Positions 25,313 to 33,023 of a DNA stretch of 64,000 nucleotides are shown one piece after another. The notes under the pieces were generated by a model that saw only the letters and a list, made by a program, of their open reading frames with translations, did not search any database and was not told the origin of the DNA. The stretch spans positions 1-64,000 of IMG/VR virus record IMGVR_UViG_3300027763_000050; one strand, 5' to 3'. Position 1 is the stretch's first letter. The number at the start of each line of letters is the position of its first letter. This DNA comes from a virus. Made by a program: the position numbers and the translations under genes.

Positions 25313-25978
25313 TCAGCTCCAGTCAAAGGGCATGGTGTTGTCAAAAGTCTCGTGGTCGTAACCAGTTGCAGCGCTAGCAGAAGCAGGGTTATGTCCCCCG
25401 CTGCCGTTGCTGCCGCCACGTTTAAAGGTGCGAATTGTGCGGACCTTTAGCTCGTGGTACATCTTGTTGTCCCTGTTTGTGCGGACATCAAGGATTCCGT
25501 GGACTGCAACCAGCGATCCTTTGGGGGTCTCGATGAGCTTGTCCTTGGAGTAACCAAAAGCGCGAATAGGCCACCAATCGGTAACCTCCTCTCGCTGAAC
25601 GTACCTAGAAACGGCGAGGGTTGATCTCGCGGACTTGCCGGACTCAGAAGCAATAGGCTCGCGGGTTAGGCGACCAACGAGCACAACTTCATTGAGAAAC
25701 TGCTCTGCTGTGGCGGGAACCAAGGACTGGCCGCGGACAATGGCCTGGTCGCCGCCTTCATCGAGACCGATGGCACCGGAGGCAATGAATACCTGCCCGG
25801 TAGTGGAGCCAGCCAGAAGATCTCCCCCTGCTGAACCGGCCCGAATCTGCAGAATGACGGGGACGGGGGAATCGCCCGGAGTGGAGCAGATCGTTTCAAG
25901 CACTTCAAGCCCTTCTTTTGGGAGGGGCTGCTGGGCGGGCGGGGAACCCGTGATCAGGGTGATCGTTGCGAACGACAT
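25313..25978 (-). CDS. Single-stranded DNA-binding protein (SSB-like)
   Basis: 221 aa from ATG 25978. The C-terminal half is an SSB OB-fold (EVVLVGRLTREPIAS, WWPIRAFG, GSLVAVHGILDVRTNRD, ELKVRTI). A Gly/Ser linker and an acidic tail with DNTMPFDW follow, similar to the DDDIPF tip of bacterial SSB. The N-terminal half is an extra beta-rich domain with a possible second OB-fold. It works with the primase-helicase and exonuclease nearby. Confidence 0.78.
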   Translation of the reverse strand: MSFATITLITGSPPAQQPLPKEGLEVLETICSTPGDSPVPVILQIRAGSAGGDLLAGSTTGQVFIASGAIGLDEGGDQAIVRGQSLVPATAEQFLNEVVLVGRLTREPIASESGKSARSTLAVSRYVQREEVTDWWPIRAFGYSKDKLIETPKGSLVAVHGILDVRTNRDNKMYHELKVRTIRTFKRGGSNGSGGHNPASASAATGYDHETFDNTMPFDWS

Positions 25979-26077
25979 GCGACTGTCAAATGCATGCCAA
26001 GGTAGCCAGTTTGCAAGATCTGACAAGGATCATCTGTAAGAGCCGGTGAGTATCACGCGAATTGACCAGAGATTCCC

Positions 26078-26683
26078 CTAGGCGCTTACGTATTCCCTTA
26101 GGTAGCGGGCAACTGGAGCGGGCTCGGCTGCATTCAATGGCATTAAAAACACAGTGGCATCCAGGGAATCGGTCTGGATTCGCAAGGGCCCGCCGTCATA
26201 GGAGCTGAATGTGCAGTATTCACTCAAGGGCGCAAGGATGTTGAAGATGCGCAGAAGGTAGTCCGCGTCGTAGCGCCCCTCCGAAACCGGTAACTCGCTG
26301 TCCCATGCCTGCAGACACCTGGACAAGGCCTGGCGGATAGGGGGAAAATCCGCAGTGCTGCGCTGAAAAGTAGAAGTTTTTTTCTCGAAGTTGGTTTTGC
26401 GGAGGGTCAGCACAGTGGCGGTCGAATCTTCCAGGGTTAGGCGCCTCTCTGCTGTCTTAATTGGGCGAGCAATCTTAAGGAGCTGCGGATCTGGTATGAC
26501 ATTGACGGATTCGTCAGCGCTGCCAGTGGGGTCATGGGCAATGAGCGTCACCCTGCCCTGGTCAGAGGAAACGAAAAGCACTCCCCCAGTTGCATGGGGC
26601 TCTATATGTATGACGTGAAAAGGTAGATAGGTACCCAGGAAGGCGCTGGCTACTGAGAAATATGCAGCATTGCATTCAATCAT
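26078..26683 (-). CDS. Sliding-clamp-like protein (DnaN-fold candidate), 201 aa
   Basis: Two halves each read as the beta-alpha-beta unit of a processivity clamp. The C-terminal part, YDADYLLRIFNIL...DGGPLRIQTDSLDATVFLMPL, resembles the last domain of beta clamps (x-P-L-x-I...Y-V-x-M-P). At 201 residues it is far shorter than DnaN and would resemble a two-domain clamp. The assignment is by pattern only. It overlaps the small gene upstream. Confidence 0.45.
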   Translation of the reverse strand: MIECNAAYFSVASAFLGTYLPFHVIHIEPHATGGVLFVSSDQGRVTLIAHDPTGSADESVNVIPDPQLLKIARPIKTAERRLTLEDSTATVLTLRKTNFEKKTSTFQRSTADFPPIRQALSRCLQAWDSELPVSEGRYDADYLLRIFNILAPLSEYCTFSSYDGGPLRIQTDSLDATVFLMPLNAAEPAPVARYLREYVSA

Positions 26684-26858
26684 GACTAAGTAGTGAGGGG
26701 TTATCGGGGATTAGCCAGCGAAATCGCCAAGGTGAATTACGCAGTTCTAGGTTTTGATTGGCGTCCTGCAGCTCCTCAGGGGAGATGGTTGGCGTCCAGG
26801 ACTGGTCAATAGGGTTGCCGGTGAATGTATCAACAAGAATCACTTTGCCGAGGGTCAC
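26676..26858 (-). CDS. Hypothetical protein, 60 aa
   Basis: GTG start at 26858; its stop overlaps the clamp-like gene's ATG by 8 bases. A beta hairpin (GKVILVDTFTGNP) precedes a Trp-rich end. No family is recognised. Probably translated together with the clamp-like gene. Confidence 0.55.
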   Translation of the reverse strand: MTLGKVILVDTFTGNPIDQSWTPTISPEELQDANQNLELRNSPWRFRWLIPDNPSLLSHD

Positions 26859-26928
26859 GCTTGGGTGCGCGGCCCTACAAGCTAGAAATTAAATCATTGG
26901 TAAAGAAGTTGAGGCCAACGGACGATCG

Positions 26929-26935
26929 CTAGACT
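26929..26935 (+). promoter_or_regulatory. CTAGACT -10-like element
   Basis: Variant of the CTAGAATA element, 23 bases before the GTG at 26959. Confidence 0.4.
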
Positions 26936-26958
26936 GCATCGACACAAAGAGACAAACC

Positions 26959-27228
26959 GTGATAGGGGTTAAGGAGGTTGGACTTGCTGTAATTGGTGTA
27001 CTGGGATGCAAGTTGGCCTGGGAATGGCGGCGTCTAAATAAGAAGCGAAAAAAACGTCATCTAAACCAAGAATTGGCAAAGCAGTACAGCAACGCCTATG
27101 TGGCGATGATGCAGCGGGCGTACAGAAAGCGGCAAGAATTTCTGCAGCAACCAGGGGTAAAAGATGTCAGGGCAGCGCTGGAGGGCCGAGACTTGATAAT
27201 TGTGGTGACAAAGGTGGCTGAAAAATAA
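26959..27228 (+). CDS. Membrane-anchored basic protein, 89 aa
   Basis: GTG start. The N-terminal hydrophobic segment (VGLAVIGVLGCKLAWEW) is followed by a strongly basic stretch (RRLNKKRKKRHL). It could be a small inner-membrane or nucleic-acid-binding protein. No family is recognised. Confidence 0.6.
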   Translation: MIGVKEVGLAVIGVLGCKLAWEWRRLNKKRKKRHLNQELAKQYSNAYVAMMQRAYRKRQEFLQQPGVKDVRAALEGRDLIIVVTKVAEK

Positions 27229-27232
27229 ATTA

Positions 27233-27240
27233 CTAGAATA
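27233..27240 (+). promoter_or_regulatory. CTAGAATA -10-like element
   Basis: Exact copy, 20 bases before the ATG at 27261. Confidence 0.55.
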
Positions 27241-27260
27241 TTTACACGAGCAATACGACC

Positions 27261-27599
27261 ATGGGACTGGAGCAGAACGAAGACTTTACGTTACGTGGAC
27301 GAGAAGCAACAAGTTATTACGTCGATGACGGTTTGACTGTAGTTTGGTACGAAGAAACCGAGACAGAGCCTGGAATTCTGGATATTCTGTGGGAAGCCGA
27401 CGGGCCTTATGCGGACCTAGACGACGCCTCGCCTGAGGAATTTGAAGAGCGAGTCAGGGAAATTTTGGCCGAACTCTTTGGGGGGGAAGAAGGGGACTTG
27501 GACTTCGAGTTAATTGGGTACGAGGAAATTGGCGAAGAAGAGGAAGAAGAGATAGATGAAGAGGACGATGGCTTTAACGGCTGCAAATTGCCGGGTTGA
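27261..27599 (+). CDS. Highly acidic protein, 112 aa
   Basis: About a third of residues are Glu/Asp, with runs such as EEEEEEIDEEDD. The N-terminal 50 residues are beta-like (SYYVDDGLTVVWYEE). Small acidic phage proteins often mimic DNA to inhibit host enzymes. That is a guess from composition only. It has its own promoter-like element. Confidence 0.6.
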   Translation: MGLEQNEDFTLRGREATSYYVDDGLTVVWYEETETEPGILDILWEADGPYADLDDASPEEFEERVREILAELFGGEEGDLDFELIGYEEIGEEEEEEIDEEDDGFNGCKLPG

Positions 27600-27781
27600 T
27601 AGGGCGAAATATTAAGCGAGATCGCTTCGGACCAACAGGGTTGAGCCTGACAGGTAAATTCCGCCTGGATGGCAGGGGTCTCACTTGTGCTGGATAGAAA
27701 TTGTTGCAGTGCCTTAGACGGTGAGGCAAAAGGGGATTCGATGCAGACAAAGGCGCGGACATCGATCAGGTGGTAATACAT
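27407..27781 (-). CDS. Hypothetical protein, antisense overlap with the acidic gene (doubtful C-terminus)
   Basis: The first 60 residues (YYHLIDVRAFVCIES...) lie outside other genes and look real. The rest is Ser-rich because it is antisense to the Glu-rich 3' end of the gene at 27261. Whether the whole frame is translated is uncertain. Its ATG follows the gene ending at 27817. Confidence 0.4.
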   Translation of the reverse strand: MYYHLIDVRAFVCIESPFASPSKALQQFLSSTSETPAIQAEFTCQAQPCWSEAISLNISPYQPGNLQPLKPSSSSSISSSSSSPISSYPINSKSKSPSSPPKSSAKISLTRSSNSSGEASSRSA

Positions 27782-27816
27782 GCAGCGTGAAGTGGGTTTA
27801 TAGGGGGAGTAAGTCG

Positions 27817-28167
27817 TTAAGCGTCGGCGGGTGGGGTTGGAGACAGATACTGTAAGAGAGCTACTGCCAAATCAATCGCGTATGTTTTCTCGGTAATTAC
27901 TGCATGCCCGGATTTCAGCAGGGCGAGAAGAATGATGTCCTCAAGGTCCCTGTAGCCCCAGGAATTGACCTTAACGAGACGGATAGAGGATTCATCTGCT
28001 GCAGGGTCCAAAGTGCCTTCTTGTTCGGCGTGGGCTTCTAGGACTGATTCGGCGTAGTCCTCGTTGTGGGTTTCAAGCGCAGCCCCAAGCCGTACCAAAT
28101 TCCAGTGAGCTTCTTTACTGATCTCTAAGTGATAAGAGAACTTGCCATTGAATAAGGAGGAAGTCAT
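27817..28167 (-). CDS. Hypothetical protein, 116 aa
   Basis: A well-formed mixed protein (FSYHLEISKEAHWNLVRLG, DLEDIILLALLKSG). The leader GCTTTTCCTGCA-ATG is pyrimidine-rich without a Shine-Dalgarno. No family is recognised. Confidence 0.65.
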   Translation of the reverse strand: MTSSLFNGKFSYHLEISKEAHWNLVRLGAALETHNEDYAESVLEAHAEQEGTLDPAADESSIRLVKVNSWGYRDLEDIILLALLKSGHAVITEKTYAIDLAVALLQYLSPTPPADA

Positions 28168-28243
28168 TGCAGGAAAAGCGGGCGACTAGATGCAGGAAAA
28201 GCGGAGCAATAAGGGGTTGATTAATGAGAAATAGAATTGTCTG

Positions 28244-28519
28244 TCACCCAATGTCACTATCTTCCAGGGCTGCTAGCGCCTGATACTGCGGGCTCGGTGG
28301 CTTAGGGCGCCTGCAAGAGTGCAGATACTTAGCAATAGTTGCACTCTGATTGATTGTCAATAAATGGCACTGGGAAATTTGAGCACAGCACGCCTGCAGT
28401 TCACAGTCACTCCCCCAGCCGGCGACAAGGGTAAATACATCTTGGTCCGAACGCGAACCAAGCATGTCTACCCACTCCTGCACTAGCTCAGGCGGTGGGG
28501 TGATTGGGTAATCAGTCAT
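28244..28519 (-). CDS. PITPPPEL-tag family protein, 91 aa
   Basis: The start is fixed at 28519 by the shared context CACTAATCAC-ATG-ACTGA, seen also at 4284 and nearly so at 3970. The N-terminus MTDYPITPPPELVQE, a Cys pair (ELQACCAQI) and CRRPKPPSP near the end are the family marks. Function unknown. It lies 24 kb from its relatives and on the other strand. Confidence 0.75.
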   Translation of the reverse strand: MTDYPITPPPELVQEWVDMLGSRSDQDVFTLVAGWGSDCELQACCAQISQCHLLTINQSATIAKYLHSCRRPKPPSPQYQALAALEDSDIG

Positions 28520-28529
28520 GTGATTAGTG

Positions 28530-28772
28530 TTAATCATGGGCAGGGACAGCTTGGATAAGGGTTTTGATTTGATTAAGTGAAAGAAGGTCACGGTCTAGGC
28601 GCTCAATGTCAGAGCGAATTTCCTCAGTGACTTCAAGATGCCACTGCTGGTCTTGCTGGGAAGGGAACTTGCTGGAACGAGATGCGTAGTACGCCATCTC
28701 TTCTTCCAGTTGCTTGGTGCAGCTCTTGAGCCCAAGAGTGCATTCGTTTATGTAGAAATCAAGAGTCGCCAT
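28530..28772 (-). CDS. Helical coiled-coil protein, 80 aa
   Basis: Start at ATG 28772 (MATLDFYINECTLGL). Charged heptad-like helices (EEIRSDIERLDRDLLSL) fill the C-terminal half. No family is recognised. The long frame upstream of this ATG is Ser/Cys-rich and unlike a protein. Confidence 0.6.
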   Translation of the reverse strand: MATLDFYINECTLGLKSCTKQLEEEMAYYASRSSKFPSQQDQQWHLEVTEEIRSDIERLDRDLLSLNQIKTLIQAVPAHD

Positions 28773-28946
28773 CAGATTGGATTGTCCAGGCCTGGGCTTA
28801 GCTGAGGAGACCGGGGAACATGCAGACGCCGGGGTTTCAGCGGGGGTTGAAACGACACTGCAAGATGAAAACGAGCTCACGAGGACGAGGCAGGACGGGC
28901 AAAGCTTACCCTGTCTTGCAGCGTGTGTCACCCCAGCGAGCAGGAA

Positions 28947-29474
28947 TCAGCCCAGGTATTTGAGAACGTTTCTCAAGGTGTTTGGATCGCCAAGGTTGCG
29001 GATTGGAATGCCGTAACTTTGGGCCATGCGCAAGGCTTGACCTGTGCCACCAACGATGCCGCCGCTTGGTGTGTAGGCGACGACAAGGCTTGCCGGTTCA
29101 TCCATTTGAGGACCAAGAACTTGCATGGCATTGCGGGCCATGAGTGCTCGGGCGTATTCCGATAAGCGTCCTGGCGCAGGGTGATACTGATTAACCGTGG
29201 CCAGCGCCTGCTGCCAGCTAGGTAGAGAGCTAGCGTCAACGTAGTCTTGCGAATTAGCCCGCCTACCGTTGAAGTACGCAGCAGGTAGGTAAATCTGTTT
29301 GGCCCTGGGGTTCGCCACTCCTGTCTCAAAGGCAGAGTCAGCGCCCCTCGCCCCTCCAGAGCGAAGCATCCAGCCGTCCGACTCAAGACGACCGGCAAGG
29401 ACTCGCATTACATCAAGAATTTCGCCGGGCGTGTCACGAGAGCCAATACCCGCGTAAGTTTTTGGGGTTGCCAT
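28947..29474 (-). CDS. SLOG-superfamily protein (YspA/DprA-related)
   Basis: 175 aa from ATG 29474. TYAGIGSRDTPGEILDVMR, a helix, then GWMLRSGGARGADSAFE is the Rossmann-like SLOG nucleotide-binding core (YspA/DprA type). Relatives bind nucleotides or nucleotide-sugar signals and occur in phages and defence loci. The ligand here is unknown. It stands alone between small genes. Confidence 0.75.
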   Translation of the reverse strand: MATPKTYAGIGSRDTPGEILDVMRVLAGRLESDGWMLRSGGARGADSAFETGVANPRAKQIYLPAAYFNGRRANSQDYVDASSLPSWQQALATVNQYHPAPGRLSEYARALMARNAMQVLGPQMDEPASLVVAYTPSGGIVGGTGQALRMAQSYGIPIRNLGDPNTLRNVLKYLG

Positions 29475-29600
29475 TTTGCTAACATAATTAATATTAAGTA
29501 ATGCCAGTCTAAGAACAAAAGCGCCTGGCACCAAGGGTTTTAATCGCCTGCATGGGAAGACAGCAGCAGTTCTTGCATGGGGCGATCTGTGGCCCGTTTC

Positions 29601-29699
29601 TCAGCCAATGTCGGTAACTGTTACTTCGCAGGTGGGGAATAAAACGCCGACAATGCTACCTATGGCGTTGTATTCGTTTGCGTAGTTAACCTCACTCAT
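29601..29699 (-). CDS. 32-residue protein
   Basis: The ATG at 29699 overlaps the stop of the gene before it (AATGAG), and the peptide MSEVNYANEYNAIGSIVG... ends at 29601. Translational coupling supports it; function unknown. Confidence 0.4.
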   Translation of the reverse strand: MSEVNYANEYNAIGSIVGVLFPTCEVTVTDIG

Positions 29700-29899
29700 T
29701 CTTCCTCCTCCTCAATGTCCATCAGTAAGTCGGCGTCACGGAGGGAGGAGGCCAGCTTGAGGGAAAATTCCTGCCATAAGCCTGTGTAGTGACCAGAGGT
29801 GCGACCGGAAAATTTGTAGAGGGAATCCATGATCAATGAGCGCAGGTTCTGCAGCTCATGTTCCTTGAGCTCGGGGGTGAGGTCTTGATTCTCTGACAT
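29696..29899 (-). CDS. Small acidic helical protein, 67 aa
   Basis: ATG 29899 (MSENQDLTPELKEHEL), with leader CTTTTCAAC. Helical, ending in EEEEE. It overlaps the neighbours on both sides. Function unknown. Confidence 0.55.
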   Translation of the reverse strand: MSENQDLTPELKEHELQNLRSLIMDSLYKFSGRTSGHYTGLWQEFSLKLASSLRDADLLMDIEEEEE

Positions 29900-30125
29900 G
29901 TTGAAAAGCTTGGGTGTAGTTGTAAACGTAACGTTGATGGCTGTGCTTGTTGCCATTGGTAAAGACATAGCAGCCCTGGGCGATTGCTTCTTCTTTGGTT
30001 AAGAAGTGGGTGCCAGGTTGCAAGCGCTTTTGATGGCGAAGGGTGGCAAGCTGCCTGTAAGAAAGTTGAAGCCTTAACGAATAGGGGATGTCATTGTCAC
30101 TGGCAACCCAAAGAGGCTCAGCCAT
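29856..30125 (-). CDS. Small protein with possible winged/HTH element, 89 aa
   Basis: LSYRQLATLRHQKRLQPGTHFLTKEEA resembles the helix-turn-helix and wing of excisionase-like proteins. C-terminal residues overlap the next gene by 44 bases. With a recombinase elsewhere in the window, a directionality factor is conceivable but unproven. Confidence 0.5.
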   Translation of the reverse strand: MAEPLWVASDNDIPYSLRLQLSYRQLATLRHQKRLQPGTHFLTKEEAIAQGCYVFTNGNKHSHQRYVYNYTQAFQHVRESRPHPRAQGT

Positions 30126-30321
30126 TGGTGCCCTGCTGTGCTAAAGCGGAGTCACTCCGGATAAGGGGATCGTGCAGGGGGCAGCCACCGGCAATGAAGA
30201 ACAACCCTTCCCGGTGGTAAGCGCCACGCCCATGGTGGTTATCCAAGACAGGGCACTTGCAGCCACGGGCAAGGGCCTCATCGCTGCCTGGGTTAGGGGG
30301 CATCTCACGTGCGTTAATCAT
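30118..30321 (-). CDS. Small zinc-binding-type phage protein, 67 aa
   Basis: ATG 30321. The pattern PNPGSDEALARGCKCPVLDNHHG...IAGGCPLH is one I recall from many phage and prophage genomes; its Cys/His spacing suggests zinc binding. Function unknown. It overlaps both neighbours by 8 bases. Confidence 0.65.
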   Translation of the reverse strand: MINAREMPPNPGSDEALARGCKCPVLDNHHGRGAYHREGLFFIAGGCPLHDPLIRSDSALAQQGTNG

Positions 30322-30727
30322 TAGATGACTCGTAGGCGGAGCAATCGGAGGCGAAGAAACCACCGGCCTCAGGGAATTCAAGGGAGCATTTGTGGCGGCT
30401 CATATCCATGTGGGCGCAGTTATCACAGCTCAGCCGGAGTGATGGGGTTGGCTGCTCAGGGACTGGGACCTCAAGGGCAATGCCGTGGCGATTGCGGATT
30501 AAGTCCAGGTTGTTCAGGCAAGTCAGCAGCTGGTTGTAAGCAAGCTGGTCACGTTTGAGGCGATTGAAATAGGCTTCGGGCAATTCATAGACGGTGGAAC
30601 GGGTATTGCAGCCGTCACACCTCATGCGCCGCCGCCTGTGGGTAGAGGTGGTGCGGCTTTCAATGACACGATTGGAAAAATTGCGGCACTCATTACAGCG
30701 ACTGAGGGGCGCTACGGCGTAGGCCAT
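30314..30727 (-). CDS. Zinc-ribbon protein, 137 aa
   Basis: An N-terminal zinc ribbon CNEC...RCDGC with an intervening Arg-rich stretch (STHRRRRMR), in the style of NrdR or Ogr-like fingers. A helix and a second Cys cluster (CDNCAHM...C...C) follow. Probably binds nucleic acid. The stop of the gene upstream overlaps its ATG. Confidence 0.65.
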   Translation of the reverse strand: MAYAVAPLSRCNECRNFSNRVIESRTTSTHRRRRMRCDGCNTRSTVYELPEAYFNRLKRDQLAYNQLLTCLNNLDLIRNRHGIALEVPVPEQPTPSLRLSCDNCAHMDMSRHKCSLEFPEAGGFFASDCSAYESSND

Positions 30728-30927
30728 TAATAGGAGGAAGGATTGACGATTGAGTTGTGGTGTGGTTCAAGTATTGCCAGCCACTCAGAGGGAGTGTGCG
30801 ACCGTTCCGCCTTGCTGTTCAGGTACGGCGCGACGGAAAAGTGGCCGAACTTGACGCCATTGCACTCAAGGCGCAGGGCGTGGTAGCTGGCAATGAGTTG
30901 TTTGGCCGTGAGCTCAATAGAGTTCAC
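30727..30927 (-). CDS. Hypothetical protein, 66 aa
   Basis: GTG start overlapping the stop of the 56-residue gene upstream (CGTGAAC). IELTAKQLIASYHALRL is a likely helix. No family is recognised. Confidence 0.55.
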   Translation of the reverse strand: MNSIELTAKQLIASYHALRLECNGVKFGHFSVAPYLNSKAERSHTPSEWLAILEPHHNSIVNPSSY

Positions 30928-31094
30928 GATTCAAGGACCTTGTAATTAAGGCGAAACCCAAGCCGGGAATTAGACAGGGATCTCACTGCATCACGCAGGA
31001 GGTGCTGCTCGCTGGCCTGGAAGGTCAAGACGGTGCGCTCACTACCGGTGCCGACAATGAGCTGCACGAGAGGGACTTTGGCTGAGAGGGGCAT
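30924..31094 (-). CDS. Small alpha/beta protein, 56 aa
   Basis: An unbroken frame from ATG 31094 (MPLSAKVPLVQLIVG) through TVLTFQASEQHLLRDAVRSL to a stop that overlaps the next start. The beta-beta-alpha pattern and coupling make it a convincing small gene. Confidence 0.6.
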   Translation of the reverse strand: MPLSAKVPLVQLIVGTGSERTVLTFQASEQHLLRDAVRSLSNSRLGFRLNYKVLES

Positions 31095-31181
31095 GGTGCG
31101 CTAGGGGATTGGAAATGGGTTGTGCACGCCACAGCTATCAAAGCACACACTGGGTAATGCGTCTAGGTAGGTACTGGGTTT

Positions 31182-31961
31182 TTAGAAGGTCAACGATTGC
31201 CCAGCCGCAATGACATCAGGGTTGTTTAGTCGGTTCTTTGTGACCAGTTGTTCGACGGTGGTACCAGTGGCGCGGGCTATGTCGGTAAGGGTATCGCCGC
31301 TTCGGACCGTTACTTTGCGCGGCTGGACTGGCGCTGCTGCAACTGGAGCGGGGCTAGGGGAAGCTGCCGGGAACGTATTGAACTGACCGCCAATTCCAAA
31401 TCCCTGCCTGCCTGCCCCTGTAGTTCCAGCCAAAATATCAGGAGAATCTGCGATTGCCCCGACCAAATCGCCGCGAGAAATGGCCTTTTTCGCGGTGTCC
31501 AAGGCCGCCATTACGTCGCCGCCGCTGGCAGCATTGAAGTCGTAGCGCTCTTTAGGGGCTATCTCATAGCCAGTGGGCGTTGACTTGGCCCACATTCGCC
31601 CGGTCACAAGGCGACCAAGAGAGTCAAAGGGGTTTTTAGATTGCGAATAATCCCCGTAGTTGATGGCCGTAAACCCATCCTTGCGAGGTGCCTTGGGATT
31701 AGATTCAGCGCGGTTAATAGCATCGCCCAGGGCTTGACGAGTTGCGGGAAGAAAAGATGAAGGGCTGACCTGCTCTTGCCTGCCGGTTACAGCCCTATAG
31801 GCATTATTGGCAGCATCTAAAGCAATGCTTCCCTTGGAGACCAAGGGATTGGTCGGGGCGATCTTGCCAAATATCTGCCCTGCGAATCTAAGATTACGAA
31901 GAGCTGACTCAGCTCCGGTTGCCTTCCCTGCTGCGTTTAAGAGCGACTCTAGTAAGTTCAT
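31182..31961 (-). CDS. LysM-domain virion/lysis protein, 259 aa
   Basis: The C-terminus is a LysM peptidoglycan-binding module (VRSGDTLTDIARATGTT, then QSLTF as the last strand). The N-terminal 200 residues are helical and Ala-rich, as in internal virion proteins. It probably binds the cell wall during entry or exit. It starts inside the 3' end of a membrane gene. Confidence 0.75.
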   Translation of the reverse strand: MNLLESLLNAAGKATGAESALRNLRFAGQIFGKIAPTNPLVSKGSIALDAANNAYRAVTGRQEQVSPSSFLPATRQALGDAINRAESNPKAPRKDGFTAINYGDYSQSKNPFDSLGRLVTGRMWAKSTPTGYEIAPKERYDFNAASGGDVMAALDTAKKAISRGDLVGAIADSPDILAGTTGAGRQGFGIGGQFNTFPAASPSPAPVAAAPVQPRKVTVRSGDTLTDIARATGTTVEQLVTKNRLNNPDVIAAGQSLTF

Positions 31962-32229
31962 TGCTACGAGAAAGAAGAAGGAAGCCGAGTGCCGTCACGC
32001 CAGCCTGGAGCGAAAGAACTCCCAGGAAAGCGAGCACGACGGAGTTGAAACGATGAATATCCGCCCGCTCCTTATAGTAACTATTCCGTGACTGCTGGTA
32101 TTCGGTATCCGCCTTAAGTGCAAGGGGATATTCCCCAGCGCCAAAGCCAGGGAGACCGAAATACCAGCCAACACTGATAAAGCCAGTAAAGCCGGAAAGA
32201 AAAACAGAAAACACAAGACAGCGTTTCAT
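31909..32229 (-). CDS. Two-helix membrane protein (holin-like), 106 aa
   Basis: Transmembrane segments near residues 4-24 (VFSVFLSGFTGFISVGWYF) and 65-85 (VVLAFLGVLSLQAGVTALGFLLL), with a charged loop. Adjacent to the LysM protein, so a lysis-related pair is possible. Confidence 0.6.
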   Translation of the reverse strand: MKRCLVFSVFLSGFTGFISVGWYFGLPGFGAGEYPLALKADTEYQQSRNSYYKERADIHRFNSVVLAFLGVLSLQAGVTALGFLLLSRSNELTRVALKRSREGNRS

Positions 32230-32307
32230 TGGCTTAAGGGAGAAAGGTGTAGTCAATGGAGGTTAATTTTTGAGTAATTTAGCAATTGCTTGGCAGACTG
32301 TCAATTC

Positions 32308-32439
32308 CTACTTGGGTTCAAGGTCGCAGCCATCGCCAATGGGCGAATAATGCTCAGTAAGGGCCAGGAGTTCCCAGTAAATCCAGTCTGCATCGTGGGG
32401 GGTGAGGCGCAGGCTGACAGACAATTTGCGTTCGGACAT
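32308..32439 (-). CDS. 43-residue protein
   Basis: ATG 32439 follows the pyrimidine leader TTTCTTTTTCTTCCTTTC. The product (MSERKLSVSLRLTPHDADWI..., ending LEPK) is an orderly beta-then-helix peptide. No family is recognised. Confidence 0.5.
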   Translation of the reverse strand: MSERKLSVSLRLTPHDADWIYWELLALTEHYSPIGDGCDLEPK

Positions 32440-32512
32440 GAAAGGAAGAAAAAGAAAGGACAAAGAAATGCCGTTTCAGCAATTGATGAAACGACCAAGG
32501 AAAATGAAGGGC

Positions 32513-32683
32513 TTAGAAACCAGGGAGAGCCGGGCAGATGGCGCCAATGTGGCATTCAACGCCTGGAATATCGGAGACCATCTCTTTGGCGTACTCCCTG
32601 GCGTCGCGATCGGATGTGGCTTGTATCAGGACGACTTGCCTAGAGACAATCTCAACGGCAAATGTCTTAGAGGGAAAGAGCAC
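32513..32683 (-). CDS. Hypothetical protein, 56 aa
   Basis: GTG 32683 (VLFPSKTFAVEIV) overlaps the end of the signal-peptide-like gene at 32667-32798. The rest, VVLIQATSDRDAREYAKEM...CHIGAICP, is protein-like. A frameshift joining the two would make one exported protein. Confidence 0.45.
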   Translation of the reverse strand: MLFPSKTFAVEIVSRQVVLIQATSDRDAREYAKEMVSDIPGVECHIGAICPALPGF

Positions 32684-32798
32684 GACTGGTTGCAACAACG
32701 GGCTGAGGATCGGGGTTAGGTCCTCGCCCCGCCAAGGCGCTGACAAAGGAGCACAAGGCAAGAGAGAGAAGGCAGAATATGAGGGGCAAGAAGTTCAT
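32667..32798 (-). CDS. 43-residue exported/lipoprotein-like peptide
   Basis: MNFLPLIFCLLSLALCSFVSA is a strong signal-peptide-like segment, followed by about 20 Pro-rich residues. The leader before the ATG is pyrimidine-rich. It might be a small spanin or toxin-like peptide; no family is recognised. Confidence 0.45.
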   Translation of the reverse strand: MNFLPLIFCLLSLALCSFVSALAGRGPNPDPQPVVATSRALSL

Positions 32799-32834
32799 TG
32801 GAGAAAGCAAGAAGTAAGAAAAGCTAAAGCGGAA

Positions 32835-33023
32835 TCATTCCGGCTTAGGTGATAGCAGTGGCTGGACTGTGGAATTGGCCAAGGCAGTGGCGATGGTTTC
32901 AAGCCCCCTGCTGTCGTTCGTAGAAACGATGGCGTGAATGTAAAGACGAGTTTCGGGCGGCAAAAGGCTGAAGTCTTGGCGCAACATTTCACTGAGAGTT
33001 AAACCAATCGGCTGTAATGTCAT
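32835..33023 (-). CDS. Hypothetical protein, 62 aa
   Basis: ATG 33023 after a TTTCCTTTG-type leader. Helical (LTLSEMLRQDFSLLPPETRLYI). The frame upstream of this ATG is Arg-rich and not protein-like. Function unknown. Confidence 0.55.
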   Translation of the reverse strand: MTLQPIGLTLSEMLRQDFSLLPPETRLYIHAIVSTNDSRGLETIATALANSTVQPLLSPKPE

